DNA from: AC-32 sp963788215
GTDB lineage: Bacteria > Actinomycetota > Thermoleophilia > Gaiellales > Gaiellaceae
Assembly (NCBI GenBank): GCA_963788215.1
Contig: CAWBFX010000010.1
Location: 248,001 to 312,000, forward strand
Length of the DNA: 64,000 bases
Direction of reading: 5' to 3'
This document shows, in pieces, positions 55,350 through 64,000 of the stretch (position 1 is the stretch's first letter; every line of letters starts with the position of its first letter). The position numbers and the translations under genes are program-made. A model generated the notes under the pieces. It was not told where the DNA came from, did not search any database, and was given only the letters and a program-made list of their open reading frames with translations.

Positions 55350-56624
55350 TCAGAGCTCCGTGGGAAGGCGGAGGGTGAAGCTGGCTCCGCTCGGCGTTGG
55401 GTCGCAGGTGAGGTCGCCGCCGTGTTGCTGGGCGATCCGCCGGGCAATCGCGAGGCCGAGGCCGTGCCCGGGTTTATTGGGCTCGAGTCGGACGAAGCGT
55501 TCGAAAATGCGTTGGCGTTGATCTTCGGGTACGCCGGGTCCGTCGTCGGCGACGAGCGCCTGGACATATCCGTTCCGCCGTCGTAGCTGCACGTCGATTC
55601 GGCCGGTGGGCTGGATGGCGGCGAGGGCGTTGTCGATGAGGTTGCGGAAGACGCGTTCGAGTGACTCAGGGTCGCCGTCCACGGTCGCTTCGTCGTCGGC
55701 GCTGAGCGTGATCGCCGCACGGGGTGCGCGCGCGTGTGCGTCGTCGACGAGTGGGCGTGCGATGGCGGCGAGATCGACCAGCGTGCGGGTGGGGTGTGCT
55801 TCGAGGCGGGCGAGTCCGAGGAGGTCGTTGACGAGGCGGCCGAGTCGTTCGCTGTCGCGGGCGATGGCTGCTTCGAGGCGGTCGCGCTCGGGCCGTTCGG
55901 GTTGTTCGCGCAGCAGCGTTTCGACGCTCGCCTGGAGGCCGGCGACGGGTGTGCGCAGCTCGTGGGAGGCGTCGGCGAGGAAGCGCCGGGTTGCGGCGTC
56001 GCTGGCGCGTGCTTCCTCGATCGCTGCTTCTAAGGCATCGACCATCTGATCGAAGGCAGTGGCGAGGCTGCCGAGCTCGGTATCGGTGCGGTTCGGCTTG
56101 AGGCGGAGCTTGGAGTCGCCGCCGGCGATGCGTGTTGCGGTCTCGATGACAGCGGAGAGCGGCCGGAGAGCGGTGCGCGTGCCTTGGAGGACGAGGAAGG
56201 TCGCGAGCGCGAGCGCGGCGCCTGCGACGACGAGCTCGACCAGCAGGAGGTTGGTAACCGCGTGGTCGATGCTCGCGCGGCTGGCGCTGAAGACGACCCG
56301 CGTCCCGTCCGGGAGGATTTCGTCGAGGACGAGCAGCGAGCCACGCGCCTCGATCCGCGGCCCCTTGACCGGCGCGGTCCCGCGGGTGCCCCCAAAGCGG
56401 GTGGCGATCCCCTCGAGGGCGAGACCGGGGATGAGCGGCTTCACTGCCGGGGCGGAGCCGGCGCGCTCGACGGCGGCGCCGGCCGCGGCCAGTCGGTGGC
56501 GGAGGTCGCCGTCGAGCTTGGCGCGATAGGCGAGGGTGACCGCGGTCACGACGGCGGCGAGGACGATCGCGAGCAGGGCGAGGGTGGTGAGGGCGACGCG
56601 GGCGCGAAGCGAGCCCGTCTTCAT
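55350..56624 (-). CDS. Two-component sensor histidine kinase (island cassette)
   Basis: 424 residues: two membrane helices (VALTTLALLAIVLAAVVTAV and LLLVELVVAGAALALATFLV) around an extracellular sensor of about 100 residues, HAMP, HisKA (FLADASHELRTPVAGL), N-box NLIDNALAAI and G-boxes DDGPGVPEDQ and GHGLGLAIARRI. Its ATG overlaps the regulator's TGA. Divergent from the lipoprotein and export genes, which are its probable targets. Confidence 0.92.
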   Translation of the reverse strand: MKTGSLRARVALTTLALLAIVLAAVVTAVTLAYRAKLDGDLRHRLAAAGAAVERAGSAPAVKPLIPGLALEGIATRFGGTRGTAPVKGPRIEARGSLLVLDEILPDGTRVVFSASRASIDHAVTNLLLVELVVAGAALALATFLVLQGTRTALRPLSAVIETATRIAGGDSKLRLKPNRTDTELGSLATAFDQMVDALEAAIEEARASDAATRRFLADASHELRTPVAGLQASVETLLREQPERPERDRLEAAIARDSERLGRLVNDLLGLARLEAHPTRTLVDLAAIARPLVDDAHARAPRAAITLSADDEATVDGDPESLERVFRNLIDNALAAIQPTGRIDVQLRRRNGYVQALVADDGPGVPEDQRQRIFERFVRLEPNKPGHGLGLAIARRIAQQHGGDLTCDPTPSGASFTLRLPTEL

Positions 56625-57293
56625 CGCGGGTCGAGCCGGTAGCCGAGGCCGCGGACGGTGTGGAGGACGCGCGGACCGTGCGCTTCGAGCTTTCGGCGAA
56701 GGGCGCTCACGTGGACCTCGACGACGTTCGGGTCGTAGGCTTCGTAGCCCCAGACCTGGGTCAGCAGTTGGTGCTTGGAGAGGACAAGGCCGCGCTGGCG
56801 CACGAGATAGGCGAGCAGTCGCAGCTCGGTCGGCGTCAGCTCGAGCGCCGAACCCGCCCGGGTGGCCAGGCCCACCTCCTCGTCGACGACGACGTCGCCG
56901 GCTTCGATCGCGGCGCCGAGGCGGCCTGCTCGCCGCAGCACGGCCCGGATGCGGGCGAGCAGCTCCTCGAGCGCGAACGGCTTGATCAAGTAGTCGTCGG
57001 CGCCGAGCTCGAATCCGTCCAGCCGGTCCTCGACGGTGTCGCGGGCGGTCAGGAAGACGATCGGCAGATCACGCGCGGCACGCAGATTGTCGCGCCAGCT
57101 CGAACCCGTCGCCGCCGGGAAGGAGCACGTCGAGCACCGCAAGATCGGGGGCGGCGGCGAGGACCAGGTCGGGGGCGGGGTAGTCGGAGAAGCCGGTGAC
57201 GGCGATCCCCTCGCGCTGGAGCGCGCGCTCGATCGCCTGGCGGACCGGGTCCTCGTCCTCGACGAGGACCACCCGTGGAGAGTGCGCGCTCAC
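56621..57293 (-). CDS. OmpR-family response regulator (one frameshift)
   Basis: GTG 57293 opens a receiver domain (VVLVEDEDPV, LAVLDVLLPGGDGFELAR). One base must be skipped near 57095 to continue (NLRAARDLPIVFLTARDT, ADDYLIKPFALEEL) into the winged-helix domain (LELTPTELRLLAYL .. VLHTVRGLGYRLDPR). With that correction it is a normal 224-residue regulator. GATACT (complement of 57300-57305) 6 nt upstream fits a leaderless start. Pairs with the kinase by ATGA overlap. Confidence 0.85.
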
Positions 57294-57383
57294 TTGCGAA
57301 GTATCGCCGCCGGATCCTGAGCGTTACCTGAAGACCGTCCCGTCTTCAGGGCCAGCACAGGAACGGCTGCGACGCTCGCGGGC

Positions 57384-57763
57384 GTGGGCGTGCGTAGCGT
57401 GACCGCGATCGTCGTCACCGCCGGGCTGGCGCGTGCTGGCGACGGCTTGCGGCGGCTCGTCAGGGTAATCACGTGTCACGGCGCGCGCCGACCGCAACGC
57501 AGAGCAGCGCGTCATCGTCGCAATTCGAGAGCGGCTACTCGAGCTTCGCGAAGTGCATGCGCTCGCATGGGGTCAGCGATTTCCCCGACCCGGTCACCGG
57601 GGCCGGCGGCCATCCCGGGTTCCACCTCCAGGGTGGTCCGAACAGCGATCTGAACGCGAACGACCCGGCCTTCCAGAGAGGGATCGGCGCCTGCCAGCAC
57701 CTCTTGGGACACAGGTTCAAGTTCATATTCGCATCGGGCGGGGTCGGGAAGGGCTCGTGCTGA
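57384..57763 (+). pseudogene. CMRSHG-repeat lipoprotein 1 (frame-disrupted)
   Basis: GTG 57384 starts a signal-peptide-like stretch (VTAIVVTAGLA); a frame change reveals the lipobox region LATACGGSS, and a further change gives the mature part SSFAKCMRSHGVSDFPDPVT .. FQRGIGACQHLLGH. The CMRSHGVxxFPDP block and the later Cys recur in the two following genes. As written the reading frame is broken at least twice. Function unknown. Confidence 0.55.
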
Positions 57764-58374
57764 GCACTCTGCGCGAGCGAGCTCGCAGCACCAACCGCGG
57801 CCGATCATCGCCGCCGCGACCGGCCTCGCCCTGCTGGCTGGCGGCTTGCGCAGGCTCGCGGGGCAGTCACGTGGCGCAGCTCGGCACGACCACAACGCAG
57901 AGCATCTCGACCGGCCCGACCGGCCGCCTCAGCGCGGCAGAACGGAGGGCTCGCCTTCTCCCACTGCGTGCGCTCCCACGGCGTGTCGCAGTTCCCCGAC
58001 CCTGACAGCAGCGGAGCGATTCCGAAGGTCACCTTGCAGCAGCTCGGGGTCGGGAGCTCACAGGTTCCAGGCGGCCCAGAGTGCGTGCGTATCCCTGCTC
58101 CAGCCGAGCAACACCCAAGTGCATCAGACGCTGAGCGGCATGCTCGATTTCGCCCGACTGCATGCGGTCCCACGGGGTGCACTCCTGGCCCGATCCCAGC
58201 ACCGATAGCGATGGACAGGCGGTGTTCGACCTCCACGGCCGGATCAATCCGGATACGCCGCAAATGAACACCAAGTCCGGCACGTGCGCGCACCTGCTGC
58301 ACCCCGTCCCCGGCCAAGACGGAACCGTTCTGTGCAATGGCATTGGAGAAGCAGGCTGCCACCATTATGGGTAA
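57757..58374 (+). pseudogene. CMRSHG-repeat lipoprotein 2, two repeats (frame-disrupted)
   Basis: Segments in successive frames give LAACAGSRGSHVAQLG (lipobox), CVRSHGVSQFPDP with IPKVTLQQLGVGSS, then CMRSHGVHSWPDPSTDSDG and TCAHLLHPVPG. Three or more single-base gains are needed to join them. It overlaps the end of the preceding gene. Same family as lipoprotein 3, which is intact. Confidence 0.55.
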
Positions 58375-58912
58375 GGGCATTCGTAAAGCAGGCTGTGCTG
58401 CCGCGGCCGGCGTGGCCCTTCTGGCGGCCGCCTGCGGTGGCTCGCCGACGAGCCAGGTGGCGAAGATCGGCTCGACGGCGATCCAGACCAGCACCTCCTC
58501 CAACGGCTCGACAGAGTCGGCTCAACAGAATCGGGCGGTCGCATTCTCGCGCTGCATGCGCTCCCACGGGGTGCCGAGTTTCCCGGACCCCACGAGGGGC
58601 GGAGAGATCCGCAAGGTCAGCCTCCAGCAAGTCGGGGTCAGCGACTCTCAGCTCCAAGCCGCGCAGCAAGCCTGCAAGTCCCTGTGGCCGACCGTCTCTG
58701 CCGCTCAGCAGCAGCGAGTTCGAGCGCAGGCGCTGAGGTTCTCCCGGTGCATGCGCAACCACGGCATCAGCGACTTCCCCGACCCCGACACCAACGGCGG
58801 AATTGGAATCCCAGATTCCGTCGAGAATGCGGCGGGATTTGAGGGCGCGATGAATGCCTGCAAGCCGTTGCCTCCGCCTCCGAACCTCGGGCCGCCCGGT
58901 GGGGATGGGTGA
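58367..58912 (+). CDS. CMRSHG-repeat lipoprotein 3 (intact)
   Basis: 181 residues. Signal peptide with lipobox LLAAAC, a Ser/Thr-rich linker, then two copies of a motif of about 55 residues: FSRCMRSHGVPSFPDP .. AAQQACKSLWP and FSRCMRNHGISDFPDP .. AMNACKPLPPPP. Each repeat has CxxxH followed downstream by a second Cys, probably a disulfide. I know this repeat from unannotated actinobacterial lipoproteins next to MacAB-type exporters, but no function is established. Its TGA overlaps the ATG of the MacA-like gene (TGATG), so it belongs to the export operon. Confidence 0.75.
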   Translation: MGKGIRKAGCAAAAGVALLAAACGGSPTSQVAKIGSTAIQTSTSSNGSTESAQQNRAVAFSRCMRSHGVPSFPDPTRGGEIRKVSLQQVGVSDSQLQAAQQACKSLWPTVSAAQQQRVRAQALRFSRCMRNHGISDFPDPDTNGGIGIPDSVENAAGFEGAMNACKPLPPPPNLGPPGGDG

Positions 58913-60075
58913 TGAGCGTGGCGACCGGCCTGGAGACGACGCGCGGCGCCGACGCGACTATCAGAGGACGTCTTCTCTACACATCGACGGCTGCTGGCGG
59001 GGGCTGCGGTCCTGTTGCTGGGTATCGGCGTGGCGGTCGTGTTCGTCGATCCATTCGCGGGTACGGCGTCCAGGCATGGTGGTGCCATCGACAACGGCTC
59101 GCCGATCTCGACGCGACCGCGTGGAGCGAACCTCGCTCTCCTCGCAGACGCAGGTGACCGGGACGCTCGGCTACGCAGGCTCGTGGACGGTGTCCGTCCC
59201 GGCCGTTGCGCCAGGGCAGGCTGTCTACACGATGCTGCCGTCCGCCGGACGGATCGTTCGCCGCGGGCAGCCGCTGTTCACGATCGACGGTGAGCCGACG
59301 CTCCTCCTGTACGGCTCGACGCCGGTATGGCGATCCTTCCAGGCCGGCATGTCGCCGGGAATTGACGTCGCCGAGTTGAACGCGAACCTGCGCGCCCTCG
59401 GCCTCGATGCGCCAAGCGGCGATGCGTTCACCGCGGCGACGAGCTCAGCGATCTCGGCACTGCAGCAGGCGCACGGCTTCACTCGGACCGGCACGCTCCT
59501 CCTCGGCGCGGTCGTGCTCGAGCCAGGTGCGCTGCGGGTTACGACGGTGATTGCGACGCTGGGCGCATCGGCTCAGCCTGGCCCGGTCCTGACCGGAACC
59601 TCGACCCGACAGCACGTCTCGGTCCAGCTCGACGTCGCCCGGCAGTCGGAGGTCAAGGTGGGCGACCGGGTCAGCGTGATCCTCCCCGACAACAGCACTA
59701 CCGCCGGGTGTGGTCAGCGCGATCGGCAAGGTTGCGACGACGCCTTCCAGCGACCAGCAGAGCGGCGGCGGCTCCAGCTCGCCGACGATCGACGTCACCG
59801 TGCGGCTCCTCCACCCGAGCGCAGCCGGCAACCTCGACCAGGCGCCGGTGGAGGTCTCGATCACCGAGCGGAGCGTCAGCGACGCCTTGGCCGTGCCCGT
59901 GAACGCGCTCGCCGCGCTCGCCGGCGGCGGCTATGCGGTGGAAGAGGTCGCACCCGACGGCACCCACCGCTTGGTTCCGGTGACGCCGGGCATCTTCGAC
60001 GACGTTCAGGGGCTCGTGCAGGTGGCCGGCCGCCGGCTCTCCATCGGCCAGCGCGTGGTGGTTCCCGCCTCGTGA
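58912..60075 (+). pseudogene. MacA-like periplasmic adaptor with peptidoglycan-binding-like insert (frame-disrupted)
   Basis: After an N-terminal membrane helix (AAVLLLGIGVAVVFVDPF) come QTQVTGTLGYAGSWTV, AGRIVRRGQPLFTIDGEP (lipoyl/barrel-sandwich), a PG-binding-1-like insert (DVAELNANLRALGL .. ISALQQAHGF), a beta-barrel (VILPDNSTTAG, VVSAIGKVAT) and LSIGQRVVVPAS at the end. Single-base gains near 58985, 59130 and 59707 must be corrected. Adaptor for the ABC exporter that follows (GTGA overlap). Confidence 0.7.
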
Positions 60076-60755
60076 GCGCAGAGGCGCCGGTGCTCGAACT
60101 CGAGGAGGTGACGAAGAGCTACGGCGGCGACCCGCCGATTCCCGCCTTGCAGAGTGTCAGCTTCAGCGTCGGCGCGGGAGAGCTCGTGGCCGTCGTCGGC
60201 CCGTCGGGCTCCGGCAAGTCGACTCTGCTGCACCTGATGGGGACTTTGGAGCGGCCGACCAGCGGGCGGGTCGCGATCACCGGCGTCGACGTCGCCGAGC
60301 TGGGAGACGGCGAGCTCGCCGCGGTGCGGGCGACCCGGATCGGATTCGTCTTCCAGCAGTTCTTCCTCGCCGAGCACTCGAGCGTGCTTGACAACGTCGC
60401 CGACGGGCTCCTCTACGCCGGCGTCGCGGCAGCGGCACGTCGCGAGCAGGCAGCACACGCGCTGACCGCCGTCAGCCTCGGCGGACGGCTGAAGTCACGC
60501 CCACGCCAGCTATCGGGCGGCGAGCGGCAGCGGGTCGCGATCGCGCGCGCCCTCGTCGGCGCTCCCGCGATCGTGCTCGCCGACGAGCCGACCGGCAACC
60601 TGGACAGCACGACGGGCGGGCAGATCATGGACCTGATCGAGGAGCTCAACGGCAGCGGGGCCACGATCGTCGTGATCACGCATGAGCGCGCGATCGCCGA
60701 TCGCTGCTCGCGCCGCATCCGGCTACTCGACGGTCGCGTCGTCTCCGACACCTGA
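60072..60755 (+). CDS. MacB/LolD-type ABC transporter ATPase
   Basis: 227 residues, intact. Walker A VGPSGSGKSTLL, Q-loop FVFQQFFLAEHSSVLDNV, signature LSGGERQRVAIARAL, Walker B IVLADEPTGNLDS and His switch VVITHERAI. It belongs to the MacB/LolD/FtsE group that drives FtsX-like permeases by mechanotransmission. GTG 60072 overlaps the MacA stop; its TGA overlaps the permease ATG. Confidence 0.93.
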   Translation: MSAEAPVLELEEVTKSYGGDPPIPALQSVSFSVGAGELVAVVGPSGSGKSTLLHLMGTLERPTSGRVAITGVDVAELGDGELAAVRATRIGFVFQQFFLAEHSSVLDNVADGLLYAGVAAAARREQAAHALTAVSLGGRLKSRPRQLSGGERQRVAIARALVGAPAIVLADEPTGNLDSTTGGQIMDLIEELNGSGATIVVITHERAIADRCSRRIRLLDGRVVSDT

Positions 60756-61955
60756 TGCACGCCAGGCTCGACTCGCCGAGGCTCAGCCTCGCCGATCTGG
60801 CCCGCGTCGCCAGCGTCGGCCTACGCTCCCGGCGCGTCCGGGCTGCCCTTTCCGCTCTCGGGATCGCCATCGGGGTCGCCGCGATCGTCGCCGTGCTCGG
60901 CTCTCCGCCTCCTCCCAGTCCGGCCTGCTCGCCGAGATCGACCGGCTCGGCACCAACCTGCTCACCGTCACAAACGGCCAGACGTTGTTCGGGCAGACGG
61001 CCGAGCTGCCGCTCGCCGCGCCCGGGATGATCCGCCGCATCGACCCGGTCACCCAGGTGCAGTCCACGGGCTCGATGAGCGCCAACGTCTACCGCAACCC
61101 TTACATCCCCGCCGTCAACACCAATGGTCTTGCCGTCCGGGCCGCCAGCATCGGCCTGCCGCACGCGGTATCCACGACAGTCGCCCAGGGCGTCTACCTA
61201 AACGCCGCGACCGCCCGTGAACCTGTCGCCGTGCTCGGCGCGCAGGCGGCGAGCCTGCTCGGGATCGACCGCATCTACAGCGGCGAACGGATCTGGCTCG
61301 GCGGCATGCTGGTTCTACCTGGCCGGCGTCCTCAACCCCGCTTCCTCGCCCCCGAGATTGACGACTCCGTCCTCGTCGGTTTCCCCGCCGCCGAACGCTG
61401 GCTCGGCTTGGACGGCCACCCCACCACGATCTACGTCCGCGCGGTCACCAGCCAGACCGCGGCCGTTCGAGTCCGTTCTCGCCGCCACCGCCGACCCCGA
61501 AGCACCGAACGAGGTCGACGTCAGCCAACCCTCCGCTGCGCTCACCGCCCGCGCCGACGCGCAAGGCGCCCTCAATAGCCTCTTCCTCGGACTCGGCGCC
61601 ATCTCGCTGCTCGTCGGCGCCGTCGGCGTCGCCAACATCATGCTCATCGGCGTCCTCGAGCGCCGCAGCGAGATCGGCCTGCGCCGCAGCCTCGGCGCGA
61701 CCAAAGGGCAGATCCGGACACAGTTCCTTGCCGAAGCGATCGCTCCTCTCCCTGCTCGGCGGCGCGGCCGGCGTCGCCGCCGGGGCGATCTCGACCATCG
61801 TCTATGCCCACATCAAGCACTGGAACGCCGTTGTCCCCGTCACCGCGTGGGCGGGCGGCCTCGCCGCCGCCATCCTCATTGGCGCCATCGCTGGACTCCT
61901 TCCCGCGATCCGCGCCGCACAACTCTCACCAACCGAAGCCCTCCGAAGCGTCTGA
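60755..61955 (+). pseudogene. FtsX/MacB-like ABC permease (frame-disrupted)
   Basis: Starts ATG 60755 with LSLADLARVASVGLRSRRVR and helix 1 (LSALGIAIGVAAIVAVLG). The extracellular MacB-PCD-like domain (LLAEIDRLGTNLLTVTNGQT .. DDSVLVGFPAAERWLG) and the three C-terminal helices (LGLGAISLLVGAVGVANIML .. RRSEIGLRRSLGATKGQIR .. LPAIRAAQLSPTEALRSV) are recognisable, but about five single-base gains and losses break the frame. With repair it is a normal permease of about 400 residues that would partner the upstream ATPase and adaptor. Confidence 0.75.
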
Positions 61956-62173
61956 GCCGACCGTCACGAGGTGTGGCTGGCGAAAGAGTCCAGCGGCCGG
62001 TATGGCCCAATTCGACCGCCGGTCCCCCCGGCCGGTCATCCTTCTCCGGGGATTACCGGCTCCGCCCGGCTTCTTGCGGCGACATTCAGACTGATTCTCG
62101 CGCGTGATCTGCGCGGGATAGAAAAAAGCCGACGGTCGTTATGTCAAATACCTACGAATTTGCAGGACTTTAG

Positions 62174-62247
<74 letters not shown>

Positions 62248-62264
62248 GGGACGGCCCAGTCTAG

Positions 62265-62693
62265 CTAGATCGAGGTCAGGCCGAGTTGCCGCAGAAGCGT
62301 GATCGAGTCCGAGTAGACGTCCTTGCGGGCGACCAGGCCGTCCTGGATCGGGATCACGTCCATGCCCTTGTAGTCGACCTTCTTGCCGGTCGGCTCGAGG
62401 GTGATCCCGGAGCGCGTCATCGCGCCCTCGTGCGTTCCGCTCGCGGTCCACTCCTGCACGACGAGGTCCTCGCGGATGTAGGCACGGCGCGTCTCGAACG
62501 CGAGATCGGGGAAGACGGCGAAGATGCTCGAGATCGCCCGGCCGATCTGCTCGCGGCCCACGTTGACGTCGCCGGTCACGTGGTTCTCGAAGACCGAGTC
62601 CTCCGTGTGCATGGAGACGATCGCGTCGACGTCGTGGTCGTTCCACGCGGCGTTGTAGCGGTCGATGAAGTCCTGCAGCTCCTGCCCGTCCAC
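62265..62693 (-). CDS. SnoaL-like / NTF2-fold protein
   Basis: 142 residues: FIDRYNAAWNDHDVDAIVSMHTEDSVFENH, VGREQIGRAISSIFAVFPDL and KVDYKGMDVIPIQDGLVARKDVYSD match the SnoaL-like polyketide-cyclase fold. Such small proteins include isomerases, hydrolases and binding proteins. GTG 62693 lies 7 nt after TAGGCT in the shared 18-bp promoter with the MarP gene. Confidence 0.85.
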   Translation of the reverse strand: MDGQELQDFIDRYNAAWNDHDVDAIVSMHTEDSVFENHVTGDVNVGREQIGRAISSIFAVFPDLAFETRRAYIREDLVVQEWTASGTHEGAMTRSGITLEPTGKKVDYKGMDVIPIQDGLVARKDVYSDSITLLRQLGLTSI

Positions 62694-62711
62694 CGTGACT
62701 AGCCTAATCCA
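62694..62711. promoter_or_regulatory. 18-bp bidirectional leaderless promoter
   Basis: Plus strand TAGCCT (62700-62705) is 6 nt from ATG 62712; minus strand TAGGCT (complement of 62701-62706) is 7 nt from GTG 62693. The two -10 boxes overlap by five base pairs, so RNA polymerase probably binds in one direction at a time. Confidence 0.6.
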
Positions 62712-63839
62712 ATGACGCTGGTGGACTGGCTCGCGGTCGGGCTCGTCCTGGCCGCGGCGCTCGGCGGCGCTGCGCAGGGGTTCCTCTGGAGCGGGCTGTC
62801 GCTCGTGGGGATGGCGGCCGGCGCGGTGATAGGCGGGCGGCTCGCGCCGCTCCTGCTCGCGCGCGGGTCGAGCTCGCCGTACGCGCCTGCGATCGCGCTG
62901 GCCGGGGCGGTCACGCTCGCGCTCGTGTTCGAGGTGCTCGCGAGCGGGCTCGGCGCCGCCGTGCGCCGCCGGGAGCGGCGCTACCTGCGCGAGCTCGACT
63001 CGATGGCCGGCGTCTTCGCCGGTGCGCTCATCGGGCTCGTCGTGGTCTGGGTGCTCGGCGTGATGGCGCTGCAGCTGCCGGGTCACACGCAGCTTCGCGA
63101 GGCCATGCAGCGCTCGCTCGTGCTGCAGCGGCTGAACTCGATCGTCCCACCGCGCTCGGTGCTGAACACGCTCGCGCGGATCGACCCGTTCCCGAGATTC
63201 GCGGGGCCGCCGGTGCCGACCCAGCCGCCCGATCCGCGCGTGCTCCGCCAGCCGGGCGTGCGCGGCGCGGCGCCGAGCGTGGTGCGCGTGCTCGGAACGG
63301 CCTGCGGGCTCGGAGTCGAGGGCTCGGGCTGGGTTGCGCGGCCCGGTCTCGTCGTGACCGCGGCCCACGTCGTCGCGGGCGAGGACGACACGACCGTGAC
63401 GACGCTCTCGGGCGAGACGCTCCGCGCCGAGACGGTCGCCTTCGACTCGCGCAACGACGTTGCGGTCCTGCGCGTGTTCGGCCTCACCGCCCCACCGCTG
63501 CCGCTTGCGGATCCAGTCGCGAACACGTCGGTCGCGATCGTCGGCTACCCGGAGAACGGGCCGCTCGACGCGGTTCCTGGCCGCATCGGCTCGACGAGCA
63601 CGGTCATCAGCGACGACGCCTACGGCGAGGGGCCCGTCTCCCGCACGGTCACGAGCCTGAGCGGCCAGGTGCGCCACGGAAACTCCGGCGGCCCCGCGGT
63701 GAACGCTGCCGGCGCCGTCGAGACGACGGTCTTTGCGGCCCGCGTGAGCGGCGGGGGCGGCTACGGCGTCCCCGCTTCGATCGTCCGCCGCGCGCTCGCC
63801 GCCGCGCGCGGCTCGGTCTCCACCGGCCGCTGCGCCTAG
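62712..63839 (+). CDS. MarP-like membrane serine protease (CvpA domain plus trypsin-like domain)
   Basis: 375 residues. Four N-terminal helices form a CvpA (colicin V production) domain; the extracellular trypsin-like domain has the triad His219 (TAAHVVAG), Asp249 (SRNDVAVLRV) and Ser325 (RHGNSGGPAV), plus a Cys (TACGLGVEGSGW) and a final Cys that may form the disulfide seen in MarP. In Mycobacterium tuberculosis MarP (Rv3671c) is needed for acid resistance and activates a peptidoglycan hydrolase. Length and layout fit well. Confidence 0.9.
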   Translation: MTLVDWLAVGLVLAAALGGAAQGFLWSGLSLVGMAAGAVIGGRLAPLLLARGSSSPYAPAIALAGAVTLALVFEVLASGLGAAVRRRERRYLRELDSMAGVFAGALIGLVVVWVLGVMALQLPGHTQLREAMQRSLVLQRLNSIVPPRSVLNTLARIDPFPRFAGPPVPTQPPDPRVLRQPGVRGAAPSVVRVLGTACGLGVEGSGWVARPGLVVTAAHVVAGEDDTTVTTLSGETLRAETVAFDSRNDVAVLRVFGLTAPPLPLADPVANTSVAIVGYPENGPLDAVPGRIGSTSTVISDDAYGEGPVSRTVTSLSGQVRHGNSGGPAVNAAGAVETTVFAARVSGGGGYGVPASIVRRALAAARGSVSTGRCA

Positions 63840-64000
63840 GAAATCAGCTCGAGCACGTTCAGCGGACGGCGGTACGGCGCGACGAGGTAGACGCCCGCCG
63901 CCTTCTCGCGGGCGGCGTCGTAGAGCTCCTTCGCGTAGGCCATGCCGACCTCGGGGGCGTCGGGGCCGGCGTCGCGCAGCGCCTCCTGCAGGCTCTCGGG
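63836..64000 (-). CDS. Methylenetetrahydrofolate reductase C-terminus (partial)
   Basis: Only the last 54 residues are in the window: SLQEALRDAGPDAPEVGMAY, then AKELYDAAREKAAGVYLVAP and RRPLNVLELIS. The pattern VGMAYAKELYDAARE..GVYL.P matches the final helix and strand of MTHFR (alone or as the second half of a homocysteine methyltransferase/MTHFR fusion). The stop overlaps the end of the MarP gene (convergent). Confidence 0.65.
   Translation of the reverse strand, partial: PESLQEALRDAGPDAPEVGMAYAKELYDAAREKAAGVYLVAPYRRPLNVLELIS

Noticed and set aside
57384..58912. CMRSH as a heme c attachment site
   Set aside because: c-type heme needs CxxCH; here only one Cys precedes the His and a distant second Cys is better explained by a disulfide.
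60755..61955. Several small membrane proteins instead of one permease
   Set aside because: The pieces line up in order as one FtsX/MacB permease once single-base indels are allowed, and only the first piece has a coupled start.
55145..62060. Shared 11-mer GGGGATTACCG near the 55068 fragment and near the tRNA as integrase arm sites
   Set aside because: One short match each, at different distances from the tRNA sequences, is not enough to claim arm-type sites.

Overview
The window is high-GC DNA from a Gram-positive actinobacterium, most likely class Thermoleophilia (Gaiellales/Solirubrobacterales type). The class assignment is inferred from gene content: fused-subunit KorAB, an MptB-like GT-C mannosyltransferase, many secreted proteins with poly-proline linkers and Cys-containing PASTA tails, a MarP-like protease, a CGNR protein, and many start codons sitting 6-8 nt after a TANNNT-like -10 box (leaderless style).

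Layout. 0-6.3 kb: truncated M23 peptidase, CGNR regulator, korA-korB, CbxX-type AAA ATPase, lipoprotein, HAD phosphatase. 6.5-10.8 kb: envelope proteins (RTX repeats, five-PASTA membrane protein, Pro/Glu-rich protein, collagen-like/lamin-tail protein). 10.9-13.2 kb: undecaprenyl-PP phosphatase, small His-rich membrane protein and GT-C mannosyltransferase. 13.3-15.9 kb: ABC-2 exporter. 16-25.7 kb: secreted metalloprotease and Kelch protein sharing the same C-terminal tail, then a two-component system followed by two surface beta-propeller genes. 25.8-36.7 kb: glycoside hydrolase, Na+/H+ antiporter, MFS transporter, YjbR protein, M14 carboxypeptidase, a badly frame-broken HYDIN-repeat protein, Tat-exported protein. 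36.8-47.8 kb: ClpC-type chaperone, P-type ATPase, RsbR-N protein, Hsp20, flavin reductase, a one-chain M20 hydrolase/ATP-grasp ligase, CBS protein, CPBP protease.

48.0-62.2 kb looks accessory. An intact tRNA-Asp(GTC) lies at 62174-62247 on the minus strand. Three same-oriented copies of its 3' part lie at 55068-55114, 51257-51304 and (decayed) 47984-48010. They divide the region into about 3.2, 3.8 and 7.1 kb segments, as expected for elements integrated one after another at the tRNA 3' end, but no integrase is visible. The last segment holds a two-component system, three genes for lipoproteins with CMRSHG..FPDP repeats, and a MacA/ATPase/FtsX-like permease export set: a compact unit of unknown function. 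62.3-64 kb: SnoaL-like protein and MarP-like protease sharing an 18-bp bidirectional promoter, then a truncated MTHFR.

Two features stand out: a 72-bp, 94%-identical sequence inserted at two unrelated operon junctions (korA/korB and ABC ATPase/permease), each copy an in-frame 23-codon ORF whose ends overlap the flanking stop and start codons; and the tandem tRNA-Asp island array with the CMRSHG cassette. Several genes carry single-base indels, clustered in surface-protein and island genes. Sequence alone cannot tell assembly error from decay.
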